Below, one piece after another: positions 36,408 through 48,296 of a stretch of DNA of 64,000 nucleotides. This DNA is from Magnolia sinica (Eukaryota > Streptophyta > Magnoliopsida > Magnoliales > Magnoliaceae), in NCBI RefSeq assembly GCF_029962835.1, contig NC_080578.1, positions 51,019,001 to 51,083,000 on the forward strand, given 5' to 3'. Under the pieces are notes generated by a model, which saw only the letters and a list, made by a program, of their open reading frames with translations, made no database searches and was not told the origin of the DNA. The number at the start of each line of letters is the position of its first letter. The stretch's first letter is position 1. The position numbers and the translations under genes were made by a program.

Positions 36408-38365
36408 AAGATTCTCAAACCGAGTCGGGCAATGAGGTCAAAGCTCTTATGACTCTATCCAAATTCACATTTTCGATAATGACTCTACAAGTGAAGAAAA
36501 TCAATAGTGAATGTGAAAATGAAGATGATCTTCAAGACGCTTACAATGCCCTATATAAGGAAAGTTGTAAAATTCACAAACTTAAACTTCAAAAAGAAAA
36601 GTTTTCTAAACTCAAAAATTGTTTTGATTCACTTGTCTTAGAAAAATCACAAATTTCACATAGTTTTGAAAAATCAAAATGTGATTTGGAATTCAAAAAC
36701 TCACTAATTGTTGATTTAAAATCTGAAATTGAGAATCTTAAAACTGAAGTATCCTCTCTTCTGAGTTTAAAGGACACATGGAAATATGCCCAAGGTGATC
36801 CAAAGTTAGAAAAATTGTTATCCGGATCAAGAAAATGTGGCGATCGATCCGGGTTGGGCTATGATAAAAATCAACCTCCTAAACAAAAGTATACTCCTCC
36901 TATGTTTGTTAAAGGAGAGTCCTCAAACTCAAAAGGGAAAAGTACTTATCAAGATTTTTCTAAAAATTCAAAAACTTTTCAAAAACCTAGAAACAGCCAT
37001 GTCAACTTTAATCAGAATCGAAATCCACTAGCTGAAAAGATAGTTGATTTACTCAAGGAGCTATTAAAATCTAACTCTATAGGTCATTCCTACAAATATA
37101 CACAAAAGAAGACCAACTATGTTCCTAAACCCAAAACAGTTATGAAATGGGTTCCTAAAGTCACTTACTTGGTTGCTCACACCGCTTTCAAAGCAACAAG
37201 TCATTCAAAGTGGTACCTAGACAGTGGATGCTCCAGGCATATGACAGGTGACAAAGCCTTATTCACCGATCTGAAAGATATGACTGATGGTTCAGTCACA
37301 TTTGGTGATGGAAGCAACTGCAAGATTTTAGGCCAAGGTACGGTTCAACTTTTTAATCTTCCAGTGTTTAAAAATGTTTTATATGTTGAAGGCCTAAAGC
37401 ACAACTTGCTTAGTATATCACAAATATGTGATAATAACCATAATGTTCGGTTTTCTAATCAAAGCTGTGAAATATTAAATAATAAGGGTTCTGTAATATT
37501 AACTGGACGTAGAACGTCTGAAAATTGCTATATTATTAGTGAATCCAGCTCATCTAATCAAACATGTAACATGGTCCATACAGACGAGACTGATTTATGG
37601 CACAAACGTCTTGGACATGTACATTATCGAAATTTATATCGATTGAGCAAACGAGAACTTGTAAGAGGTTTACCCAAACTTCAGAAATTAGATAAAATAT
37701 GTGGTGAGTGCCAAATAGGCAAACAAATAAAGAACTCACACAAAAAGGTGAATTCAAATACCACATCAAGACCACTCGAACTTCTCCACATGGATCTGAT
37801 AGGACCTACCAGAACAGAAAGTCGAGGTGGGAAAAAGTACATCTTGGTAATAGTTGATGACTTTACCAGATTCACTTGGGTAGTCTTCTTAAGGGATAAA
37901 TCTGAAACCCTTGAAGAAGTAAGAAAAGTTCTCAAAAGGATTCAAACTGAAAAATCCTCTCAAATCAGTAAAATTCGTAGTGATCATGGATCTGAATTTG
38001 AGAATAGCAATTTTGAGAAGTTCTGTACCGACCAAGGAATATTACATGAATTCTCTGCTCCCAAAACTCCACAACAAAATGGAATTGTAGAAAGGAAGAA
38101 TAGGGTGCTTCAAGAAATGGCTAATGTCATGTTGAATAGCATGAAGCTCTCTAAAAATCTTTGGGCTGAAGCAGTCAACACAGCTTGCTATATTATTAAC
38201 CGAGTCTACACAAAAAAAGATAATAATAAGACGGCTTACGAATTGTGGTTCAATAAAAAGCCTACTGTTAAATACTTTCGAGTTTTGGCAGCAAGTGCTA
38301 TATTTTACGTGATCGTGAAAATTTGGGAAAGTTCGATACGAAGAGTGATGAAGGTATTTTTCTAG
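36397..38365 (+). pseudogene. Copia protease-integrase region
   Basis: Open frame from about 36397, first ATG at 36449. A coiled-coil-like Lys/Glu/Ser stretch comes first, then the aspartic protease motif WYLDSGCSRHMTG. The integrase zinc-binding part follows with WHKRLGHVHYRN and CGECQIGKQ. The catalytic core shows LHMDLIGPT, ILVIVDDFTRFTW, IRSDHGSEFEN and QQNGIVERKNR, so the D, D and E positions are present. Near 38286 a T appears to be missing from a T run, after which the frame reads out of register and ends at 38365. The integrase C-terminus resumes in the next ORF. Confidence 0.93.
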
Positions 38366-39912
38366 GATACTCTTTAAACAGTCGAGCTTATAGAGTTCTG
38401 AACAAAAGGACTGGTGTGATTCAAGAATCCATTAATGTTGTCATTGATGATCACTTAAACACACCAATCTCTAATTCAGATAATGATGAAGTACTAATCA
38501 TTGATAAACCCGATACTTCATCGAATCAGACTGATTCTGAGTTAAGGACTATTAAAGATCATCCAACAACACAAATTCTTGGAAACCCTCTCACCGGTGT
38601 TCGCACCCGTAGACAACTTGAGGATATATGTAATTATGTATGTTTTACATCCCAAATTGAACCATCTAACGTAAAAGAAGCGCTTACTGATGAGAACTGG
38701 ATTGTTGCGATGCAAGATGAACTCAACCAATTCATAAGAAATGATGTTTGGTATCTCGTACCAAGACCTAAAGATAAACACATCATTGGAACAAAATGGA
38801 TTTTCAAAAATAAGTCTGATGAATGTGGAAATATAATTAGAAACAAGGCGAGACTGGTGGTACAAGGTTATACTCAAATTGAAGGGATTGATTTCGATGA
38901 AACCTTTGCACCAGTAGCACGTCTTGAATCTATCAGACTATTTATATCCATTGCATGTTTTAGAAATATAAAGATCTATCAGATGGATGTGAAAAGTGCT
39001 TTTCTAAATGACGATTTACATGAAGAAGTCTATGTTAAACAGCCAATGGGATTTGAAGATTCCAAAAATATTGATCATGTATATCGGCTTAAAAAGGCAC
39101 TTTATGGATTAAAACAAGCACCTAGGGCATGGTATGAGAAACTAACAAAATTTCTTTTAACTCATAATTTTCAAATGGGATCTGTTGATAAAACTCTGTT
39201 TGTTAAGAAACATAATGATCATATCTTAATGGTACAGATTTATGTTGATGATATCATTTATGGATCAACTTGTACTAACTTGACTACTGAGTTTGCAGAT
39301 TTGATGAAATCACAGTTTGAAATGAGCATGGTTGGGGAATTGACTTATTTCCTTGGATTGCAAGTAAAGCAACAATCTGAAGGAATATTCATTTCTCAAT
39401 CTAAATATGCCTTGAATCTAATTAAGAGATTTGGATTTGAGAATGACAAGAATTTCGATACTCCTATGAGTACTACCCTGAAACTATCAAAAGACTCTAA
39501 TGGTAAAAATGTTGACTCAAAACTTTATCGGAGTATGATTGGTAGTTTGTTATATCTAACTGCTAGTAGACCTGATATTTCTCTAAGTGTTGGTATTTGC
39601 GCAAGATATCAATCTGATCCAAAAGAATCTCACTTGATTGCTGTTAAGCGAATTATTAGATATGTCGCAAGTACTGTAAATCTAGGTCTCTGGTATCCTC
39701 ATGAAACCAATGTCCAATTAGCTGGGTACTCGGATGCTGACTGGGCTGGCAATCTAGATGATAGAAAATCAACCAGTGGTGGTTGTTTTTTTATTGGAAA
39801 TTGTCTAGTTTCCTGGTTTAGTAAGAAACAAAATTCTATATCACTTTCAACAGCTGAAGCTTCGCAGCTGGTAATGCATGTACACAGCTTGTTTGGATGC
39901 AACGAATGCTAA
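38290..39912 (+). pseudogene. Copia reverse transcriptase-RNase H region
   Basis: The first ATG in this frame is 38323. The start, [16 protein letters not shown], is the end of integrase, so the ATG is internal to the polyprotein. Reverse transcriptase motifs include [42 protein letters not shown] and the catalytic YVDD. RNase H begins at [19 protein letters not shown] and reaches ISLSTAEA. There about 7 nt seem to be deleted (near 39860), removing the usual EY after TAEA and shifting the frame to an early stop. Confidence 0.93.
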
Positions 39913-40178
39913 GTGATTATGGAATTAAACAGGATTCTATGTTATTACACTGTGATAATTCCAGTGCGATAAATATTTCAAAAAATCCTATTCAGCATTC
40001 TCGTACTAAGCATATTGACATTAGATTTCATTATATAAGGGAATTAGTAGAAGAAAAAGTTATATCTCTAGAATATATTCCTACTGAAGATCAACGTGCT
40101 GATATTTTCACAAAACCTCTTGATAAAAGCAGGTTCAAAAAGATGAAATTTGATCTTGGCATGTGCATTTTAAATTGA
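39865..40178 (+). pseudogene. Copia RNase H C-terminus
   Basis: First ATG at 39897. It continues the RNase H domain in a new frame: LLHCDNSSAINISKNP, RTKHIDIRFHYIRE and DQRADIFTKPLD. These are the normal last motifs of copia pol. It ends ILN and a stop at 40178, the probable true end of the polyprotein. Confidence 0.92.
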
Positions 40179-40274
40179 TAATTTATGCCTTTTTGTATAA
40201 TATTGTATATATTTGCTAGATTATATTTCAATTTTTGTAAAAATTGCAAGAAAATTGAATTTTTTGGGGTTTGT

Positions 40275-40341
40275 ACGACCAGTCGTGAGTACACACGACC
40301 AGTCGTACTACGACCGGTCGTAGATACCCACGACCAGTCGT
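40275..40341. repeat. Four 12-bp palindromes before the third ORF
   Basis: ACGACCAGTCGT or ACGACCGGTCGT at 40275, 40295, 40310 and 40330. The core is the same type as the U3 palindromes of the LTRs. A variant, TTCGACTCGTCGAA, follows at about 40428. Confidence 0.92.
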
Positions 40342-40635
40342 GGAGCACGGATTTCACTTCATATTGGGGATTTTTCACTTTCTTCCTCATTTCTTCTTTC
40401 TTCTCCTTGGAGCCGAACTTCGACTCGTCGAACCCATCCTTCAAGTTCTTCAAGGTTAGTGTTCCAAATCCGTTTTTTTTGCATATTTGTGTCAAGATTG
40501 CTTCCTTTTCTCTCTTGAAGCTTTCTATCTTGAAAATCATTGAGATTTGGGGTTGAGATTTTGAAAAATCTGTTTTGAGCAAACCCTCTTCTCAATCCTT
40601 TGCAACTTCTTTATTCCTTTAAATCCTTGTTGCAA

Positions 40636-41775
40636 ATGGCTTCTAGAGGTAAGAAAACTACTTCACGTGGTCCTTCTTCTTCCTCCAGATCTACCCCTTT
40701 ATCTAAACGTCATCTTCTTGTTCCCAATGATGATCCATCATTTGTTAAGGACATTAGATCTCGTAAGGTTATCGTTGAACATCCTGTTGATGTCAATCAT
40801 ATTGCTCCATTTGACATCCTTCCTATACTTGAAGCTGTAGGTTGGACTAACTTATTGCATTGGGGTGGGCCTGCATACCGGTCCATTGCCCAATCCATGT
40901 TTTCATGTATTAGTGCATTTTCACAGGATAATTTAACTTTTCAAATTTCTACTAGAGAAGGGTCATTTGACGTTGATCGTCATTTAATTTCAGCCCTTAT
41001 GGAAATTCCTGTGAATGATGAGGGTATTCCAATTCATAATTTAACTGATAAACCCTCAATGGCTGAAAAACGCATGCTCACTAGAGACTTGTGTAATATG
41101 GATGTTCAATGGACTCAAAAAGGGAATGCGCTCCCCGCAAGGTATTTGTTACCCAAATACAGAATTCTTCACAGAATCTTTGTGTCTAATCTGTATCCCC
41201 GATCGGGTAATAAATCTGATTTAACTTCATTTATGGTTCGTGTTATCCATGCTATCTCAAATGGTACTCAGATTTGTTTGCCTTCCTTAATCTGTCATTT
41301 CATTCTTCAGTTTCGACTCCATCCTGGTCATAGTGACATTCCATTTGCATACTTTATGACTGTATTGGCTACTCATATGGTAGTCGATATGCCTGTTGAT
41401 GAAGCACCAATCCATCATCTGATCTTCAACAATTCAAATATTAATAAGATGAAGTTGGATCTGCTTCCTGAACAAGGTGGTGGTGTTGATGGTGGTCCTG
41501 AAGAAGCTGGTGTTGATATTAATATGGATGATATTTTTGAGGAACTGGATTCTGACTCAGCTAATGATCCAGATTTTGTACCATCTGATGTTGATGCACG
41601 TCTGAGTGCATTAGAAGGTAGAGTTGAGAATATTAATGTTAAGTTGGAAAACATGTCTGTTGCTCATGATTTGCAATTCAAGTATATGCGCAAATATCTT
41701 AGGCGCTTGAACAAAGGCATGCACCAACTTGATCCTTCTATTCCTGCTCCATCTTCAAGTTCTAATTCTGACTAG
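40636..41775 (+). CDS. Extra (env-like position) ORF of the copia element
   Basis: 379 aa from the second in-frame ATG (40636, MASRGKKTTSRG); an upstream in-frame ATG at 40600 would add 12 residues. The start is basic and Ser/Arg rich. A central region (GWTNLLHWGGPAYRSIAQSM ... ISALMEIPV ... HAISNGTQICLPSLI) resembles the 'putative plant transposon protein' domain found in several plant retroelements. An acidic stretch and a predicted coiled coil (LSALEGRVENINVKLENM) precede a Ser/Pro tail. No transmembrane segment or signal peptide is evident, so an envelope role is not supported. It is uninterrupted, unlike gag-pol. The function is unknown. Confidence 0.8.
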   Translation: MASRGKKTTSRGPSSSSRSTPLSKRHLLVPNDDPSFVKDIRSRKVIVEHPVDVNHIAPFDILPILEAVGWTNLLHWGGPAYRSIAQSMFSCISAFSQDNLTFQISTREGSFDVDRHLISALMEIPVNDEGIPIHNLTDKPSMAEKRMLTRDLCNMDVQWTQKGNALPARYLLPKYRILHRIFVSNLYPRSGNKSDLTSFMVRVIHAISNGTQICLPSLICHFILQFRLHPGHSDIPFAYFMTVLATHMVVDMPVDEAPIHHLIFNNSNINKMKLDLLPEQGGGVDGGPEEAGVDINMDDIFEELDSDSANDPDFVPSDVDARLSALEGRVENINVKLENMSVAHDLQFKYMRKYLRRLNKGMHQLDPSIPAPSSSSNSD

Positions 41776-42210
41776 TTTCTATGAGACTTTTGGTATGTAA
41801 TAACTTTATTACTTTGCTCTTGTTTGATTGAGTTTGAGTTGGATTCTATGCTGGATATTTGTTTTTCATGTAAAATTTATGCTGGATATCTGTGATGCTA
41901 TCTTGAGTATCTCTATGACTCTTTTGCTATACTCTATTTCCTCCTCATGTTTACTCTCATTCCTTTATTTAGTTCTCCTTTGTCATATTGTGACAAAAAG
42001 GGGGAGAATGGTTTGTTGTTAATGTGATTGTGAGAGGAGTAGCATTGGTTATGTTACTCAGGGGGAGTGGGGTGTCAAGAAGAATATATGTTTGATCTTG
42101 TTTCTTGTTGAATGTTGAAACTGGTTGAAAGTTAAATGTTGATTATTGATTTGTATGTATTAACCAGTTGTTTTACTTTTGTTTGGTTATGTGTTTTGTC
42201 ACTAATTTGA
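41776..42210 (+). other. 3' untranslated region of the copia element
   Basis: Non-coding and T rich. It contains purine tracts AAAAAGGGGGAGA (about 41994) and CAGGGGGAG (about 42059) that look like extra polypurine tracts. Confidence 0.6.
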
Positions 42211-42223
42211 CAAAGGGGGAGAT
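42211..42223 (+). other. Polypurine tract
   Basis: CAAAGGGGGAGAT ends directly at the 3' LTR (TGTAAG...), the expected plus-strand priming site. Confidence 0.88.
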
Positions 42224-44307
42224 TGTAAGTGCTATAGTTTATATCCCTGTAAGTTATCAAATTTGTGGTGACAAAATCTCTGTTATGTTTTATATAACCT
42301 GCTTAAGTGAAGCTCTCTCAAGGATCAACATTCATGACTTCATGAACAAACTAAGCTCACATCAAGCAAAGCTCTCAAGTACAAGACTCAAGATCTTGAA
42401 TGAAAGAACTGATCACAAGACAAGACTCTTGAAGGCAAGAACTGCTCACAAGACTCAAGCTGAAAAGAAAAAGAAAGTACAAGGCAAGACTCAAGCTGAA
42501 CTCAAGACTCAAGTTGAAAGTCAAGCTGAACTCAAGACTCAAGCTGAAACTCAAGCCACTTTCATGATTGAGCTACTTCAAGGTTTAGTTTACATCAAGA
42601 CTTCAAGGCTCATTCTTCATGGTCTCTTGTTTCAATGTCCATACTTCATGATTGAGGTTTGTTTGACCATAGGATGACCTTAGAAGTAGGTCATTTCGGA
42701 TACATAAGTCGAATGTTATTTTACATGTGATTGGTCTGTTCTTCGACCAGTCTTAGGTCTGCTTCGACTAGTCCTAGACTTGCTTCGACCAGTCTAAGAA
42801 AATCCTGGATCGATCGTAAGTTTGTTACAAATTAGGATAAAATCTTAGCCTTCGACTAGTCACGGAATGCATTCGACCGGTCGTAGGAGCAGTGTTTACG
42901 CATCTTCGACCGGTCGTAGAATCTACGACTCGAAGTCCGGCGAACCTAGGTTCTTCGACCGATCGAAGGAAACCTACGACAATCGTATGAGGGCTACGAC
43001 CAGTCGTAGAACGGTCTGCGCTTATCCCGCCTAATCTTTCAAATATTTGTTGTGGCTTCGACTAGTCGAAGAGCACTCTAGACCAGTCGAAGACCTGATC
43101 TTCTCACCTATAAATAGAGCACGAATCTCAAAAGAAATCATCGATTTAATTATAGTATTCAAGCCAATCTTCGTCGAACTTCTGAGAGATAATTCTGTGC
43201 TCCATCTAAGCTAAGTGTGCTTATTTAATATCTTCTTTCCTTAGCTTTATTTTAATTGATTTTGTTTCTGTTATTCCAATCTGATTTGAAAAGAGGAATT
43301 GTTATTCCCTTTCTTTGGAATCAAAATCAATTAAGGCAAGCCCTATTTGGTTTAATTTAAAATCTATTAGAACTAGAACCATTGTAATCGAGTACTGGAC
43401 ATTGAACTTGGACATTCAATCATCTACTTTGATTTGGTTCTACCGGGCTGCTACAGCGAAGAAGATATTCAGGTATTTTATATATTGTAAATTCCTTTCT
43501 ATTATTTTGGTTTCTTTCAAGATTTGCCAGAAAAATCTTGTTATATTGGTTATCTGAGGAAAGCCAGGAAAACTCAGAAGTGGGGGTTTTTTTAATTGTG
43601 TAAGCCCACATACAAAGACACAATTGTAAGGGTTTTGGGTGAACCTGGGAAAACCTATTTTTAGTGAACGCTAATATCCCCTGTGTGAGGATATTAGGAG
43701 TGGAGTAGCTTTTTGTGTGGCTGTTGGATAACAGTTGGTGAACACACAGGCGAACCACTATAAATGCTTTAAGTTGTGGTTGATTGATTTATTCTTTTAA
43801 TTTTTTTTTTATTCTTTTTGTGGGATGTATGTATGGTGGTGAATGTTGTAATTATTTCAAGCTTTGTGAGAATGTTGTAATAGCTTAGAATTTACTTTCT
43901 GCTATTCCTTTATAAGCTTGATTTTCAATTTCATTTTGAAAGTTGTTCCAGCAAGGTTGCCCTGCCATTTTTATGGTGTATGGCTGTCCCTAGAACAATA
44001 CATCTTTAATTACAAGTTATTTCAATTCAGTTTGTATTTCTTTTTATATTCCTCTTCGATTTGAGACTTGATACAAAGACCTTTCTAGAAATAAGGTTGT
44101 CCTACCATAAACTCTGTTTTTGGTGTAAGGTTGTCCTTAGAATAACGTTTGTATCAACCTCTCAAGATCTGAATTTTGAGGTTGTTTTTCTTTCCTGCAT
44201 TGTAATTTAATTTGGCTATCATTTTCTTTATTATTCCGCTGTTATAAGTTTTTATTTGGCATTGTCCTATTCACCCCCCCTCTAGGACATATAGCTTGGC
44301 CTTTTCA
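42224..44307 (+). repeat. 3' LTR of the copia element
   Basis: 2084 bp, co-linear with the 5' LTR. Nearly all sequence outside about 42790-43030 is identical; that segment carries many substitutions and indels within the palindrome array. Confidence 0.97.
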
Positions 44308-44750
44308 CACACCCCTATCCAACTGACTACACGATAGTGGGAGTCGCGGCCTAATGGTATAAGGCCCTCATGCGCTCATAATTTCTACTCGGTCATGGCG
44401 TTGGAGCAGATCCTTGGTACCATGAAAGTTTTAGAAATTTTACCCATGGGCATCCTATGCACCCGGTATGCTCAAGTAGCATTTTCGGTGTCCACACATA
44501 CGGTCATCCATGAATGTCTCTGTGGAGGTAAGGCCCTGATGAAGCAAGGGCAGTATCATCATGAAATGCGATGCCAATACATGAGTCACACATATAGATC
44601 ATGCACTAACTGCAGGCGCATAATGTGCACGAAGGGAAAAACTCTATCCTTCTTTGACCATGACACAATGCAATCAATACACAGATGATGCATATGGGTC
44701 ACAATGATGTAAGTGTGCTACCTGTAGAATATATTCCTCCCTCCCAAGGA
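44308..44750. repeat. Older LTR-like repeat, right part
   Basis: Resumes the repeat interrupted by the copia element. CACACCCCTATCCAACTGAC, GATAGTGGGAG, AAGGCCCTCATGCGCTCATA and GTGGAGGTAAGGCCCTGATG match 61318-61545 in order. Confidence 0.7.
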
Positions 44751-47700
44751 GGGACAAGGTCTAGATCCATAGACGGTACTCTAAGGAGAAGTGAAGTCCT
44801 TTAGTAGGGGCCCAATACTCTGGGATGACCCACAAGCTAGAGAGTCATAAAGCCTCGAGGAGAAAACGGTCCTAACAAAGTTCAAGGTGGGCCTTCAACC
44901 ACTTATAAGGGCCCTGTGGGCCTACCTTAGGGCCACCAAGGAGGACATTTAACCTCAACTGGGTCCCAAAAGGTAGCTTGCAATATATGTAAAAAAAGGT
45001 CCAAGGCACAATCAATTCATGGCCTAGTGGGCAATACACTAAGCCCAATACATAGGCAACCTGGTGGGCCCTTAAGCAAGGTTAGGGCCCAACCATAAAG
45101 GTCATGGGTTCACTCATTGTGGTGGGCCTAATGGGCAGCCCATTATCCTAACATATGAGAAATCCTTATATTTAACACAAGTAAGTTGGGCCTCACATCT
45201 CGGCCCAAGTATAGATTTATTATAGGGGGCAAGCAAGGGCCCAACTACTTGAGTATTTGGCCTAAAAGACCCATCACAATGGCATGATAAATATAGGACT
45301 CAAGGGCCCAACGGGCCTATCAAAAGTTCCAGCGCAACTAAGGCTATAAGGCCCATCAATTAACTAGAAGACTAGCCTAATAAGACTCCAATTGGAATGG
45401 GCCTTTAATCATGCACTAATTAAGCCCAAAATAAAATTAAAATGGTAAGATAACTGACTTAAATTCTCCTCAAATCTAGTGGGCCATATTGCCCCAAAAC
45501 AAACATTTACAGGCAACAATTATTGGGCTCATTACCAAATTCCAGCCTACCCAAATTTCTGGGTTGGTTGGAGTCCAAGAATAAAAGTATTTCTTAGTGT
45601 ATTTAATCCATGATGGCCCACAAACATCACTGTGGGTCCCAAAAGATGAGAGAAGATATGCAACACATATATCAAGTGGGCCAGGCCATTAGAATGCAGG
45701 CCCAGCAGCAGCCTAAGGCAGGTATGTCCCATGTGTTGGCAGCTTTATGGGCCCGAGGTATCTGCCCAAAAATCCACCGAATGGGCCCTAGTTGAATACA
45801 AAAAAAAGAGGAGGATGATCAATCCCCTAAGGACCCCACATGGATGGATGGTGGGATATACAACACATCAAGGTGGGCCCACGAAGCAGGCTGGGCGCCC
45901 TAGCCTAGGCGTCCCTGCCTAGTGAGCCACTCTCAGCCACACCACGGTTAGCTCAAATGTCCGTTGGGTCTGAAATTTTGCAGGGTGACACTTCCATGGG
46001 TGGGTCACATGTCTACAAAATTTTATGATTTTTGGATAACTATAAATATTTTAATTAATTTATAGAAATTATTCTGTCCAAAAAATCAGACTGACCTGGA
46101 CGTCCCAACGTGGTGAGGCCGGTCCAGCCCTTGCCACGGTGTGCACAGGGGTTCATTGGCTTCAAAAATTTGTAGGTGGGTCCTACCATGAGTGGACCAC
46201 CTCTCTAAAAAATTTCAAGATTTTTGGACAACTAAACATATTTTAATTAATTTTAAGAAAATAATCTGTCCTGAGATTCTACCTGATCTGGACACCACAA
46301 CATAGTGGGCTGATTCAGCTATTGCCATGGTGAGTACAGGTATCCATTAACCCTGAAATTTTGTACATGTGTCCTACTATAGATGGGCTATCCCCTGCAA
46401 AGCAAAAATTTAGAATTTTTGAAGTGGTAGAAGTATTTTATTTAATTGATACAAATTCTGGACAACAATATTTTCCAAAAAAATCTGCTACTGCACAATG
46501 TTGTTGTCCCCATGATTGGCACCTCATGGGGTGGGCGTAGGTCTCTCAATTCACTGGAAAAATAGGTGGGTTTGGTACTCCCATGTATGGATAGCAGGTG
46601 GGGTCTACTGAAGTGGCCCATTTCCCCCAAATTCAAGGTACAATAGGCTCCTCTCCAACATGCAACATTGTTGGACTGTCTAGAAATTTCTAGACGTCCA
46701 ACTTACTTTGGCCCATCCCATAGGCCTTAATCAAGGGTTAAATGATGTGGGGCCCATCCTACATCAAGGTGGGGTCCACACATCAGAAAACTCCCAAAGA
46801 AATTTGAGAGAAAAGGGCATGCAAACAGATCTAAACATTACCTCAAAAGTCATGCTCAAACTGGGCCTGAAATCTGGACAACAACATATGCTGTCCATAT
46901 TTCAGCCCATATAAATTAATCAAAGGGTTTATGGCCCTGATTCAACATGTGAGGTCCACCTTGATGGGTTAGCAAAATTTTAGACCCACGAGCTTACTTA
47001 GACCTCCATGAAAAAGCTATTTTGGAGGCCACCCAAACCATGTATACATGGTGGGCTTGGACTTCTAGTCAAAGTGGACTTAAGACTTCCCATCTAGCTA
47101 AGGGTCTGAGATGTTGCTGACCTCTCCTTGGTAGGCCACACATCATCAGAATACATAGGAGAAAAATAGAGGGAAAGGGAGAAGGAAGAAGCAATCGGCC
47201 ATTGGTAGAAGGTCCCGCCGCTAATGGACCTCCCACACCCAAATCCACACCGTCCACTATGTTATGACATATGCATGCTATAATACATCAAAGGAACTTG
47301 CTGGAGGGTAGGGATCCTTTTTCCTACATGCATGCAAGACCTAGATGGCCCATGGGGTGCAAGAAATGAGAAGGAAAAAGCATCATGGTGGGTCCATGGA
47401 GAATGACCCACCATAGATAGAAATATGGAGGATCTAGGCCCATGACCACATCATAGGAACCATGTAGGACCTCCACTATGGATTGGTGGGTCGTACATGC
47501 TTCCATGCATGCAAGGAAAAGAAAGAAAAGAGAAGAAAGAGAGAAGAAGCTAAGGAGAGCACCCACCTAAAAATATGCCTTCAAACTCCAAGATTTAGGT
47601 ACTAGGCTTTAAGAGGAAGATGATTAATGCTAGTAGATGGGTTGCTAATGGCTAGATGGAGAGGAAATGAGGGAAGAAAGGGCTAGAAAAGAGGGGAGAA

Positions 47701-48100
47701 GGGGCTGGAAGTTTTTTCTTGGAGGAGAGGAGAATGAGAGAATGAGAGAGAGAAAGAGGAGGAATGGGAGAGGTATAACAAACAAATGACGAGATTTTTA
47801 GAAAGAGGAGGAGAATGATGAGTTTTCTCTCTTAAAAAGAGAAAAATCCAGATTTTTGCTAGAAAAGAGGACTTAGGTTAGAGCAGCGCATCATGAGTTT
47901 CTAAAAAAGAGGCTATCCTTGCCTAGGTTAGAGAACTTCTATCATCGCTAGCTATAGGGAGGTGTAGGGTGGGCTGCACTAGACTAGGCTAGGCACCTGG
48001 AACCTAGGGTGGGCCCATATGAAAAAACGTGCACATGGGTAAAGTGGGCCCCACTTCATGATCAATAGCCCAAATAATGTGCGGTGTACAACTTTTGATG
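44751..48100. other. Repeat-rich non-coding DNA
   Basis: GGGCC-rich degenerate repeats ('agtgggcc', 'gggcccaac'), probably the continuation of the interrupted LTR-like element. No ORF with a recognisable motif. Confidence 0.5.
45965..46450. repeat. Tandem repeat, about 190 bp, about 2.6 copies
   Basis: The block 'tgaaattttg ... gtcctaccatg ... atttttggacaac ... ttaattaatttt ... ctggac' recurs at about 45973, 46166 and 46356. Confidence 0.75.
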
Positions 48101-48290
48101 GACACATTGGATTTATGCACGATATGCGGTGTTGGAACCACGGCAACGATACGATCGAGATGGCATAGGTCTAGGGTCGATCCGAGTCGGGCCTACGTGA
48201 CCGGACTCAAGGATGACCGCAAACATAATCCGAGGGTCGCGGGTCACCGGAATTTGACCGGTAGGACCGCGAGACCAAAATGATGGAATA
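48100..48290 (-). repeat. LTR-like fragment
   Basis: In reverse complement it shares scattered phrases with 56.43-56.62 kb, such as GACCTATG..., GTTTGCGGTCATCCTTGAGT versus GTTTACGTGCGACCTTAAGT, and GACTCGGATCGACCCTAGA. The two are in opposite orientation. The family is not assigned. Confidence 0.4.
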
Positions 48291-48296
48291 CATACT

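Larger units (their letters stand above)
33316..44307 (+). mobile_element. SIRE/Maximus-type Ty1/copia retrotransposon, 11.0 kb
   Basis: Near-identical LTRs (33316-35389 and 42224-44307) begin TGTAAGTG and end TTTTCA and are flanked by perfect CACAC duplications. Inside are a primer-binding site, gag, protease, integrase, reverse transcriptase and RNase H in copia order, an additional ORF and a polypurine tract. The CCHC gag, the 'GMLATWDESSDSE' tail and the extra ORF after pol fit the SIRE/Maximus lineage. Three frameshifts and an altered gag start make it non-autonomous. I counted about a dozen LTR differences outside one divergent segment, so it is young. Confidence 0.97.

Noticed and set aside
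42168..42677. 169-codon ORF entering the 3' LTR
   Set aside because: Low-complexity Lys/Gln/Ala repeat over U3. The same stretch is interrupted by a stop in the 5' LTR.
44339..44420. tRNA-like 'gtcgcggcctaatggtataaggc' phrase
   Set aside because: It resembles a D-loop region, but no cloverleaf or T-loop GTTCRA box follows. The segment matches the LTR-like repeat at 61.3 kb.
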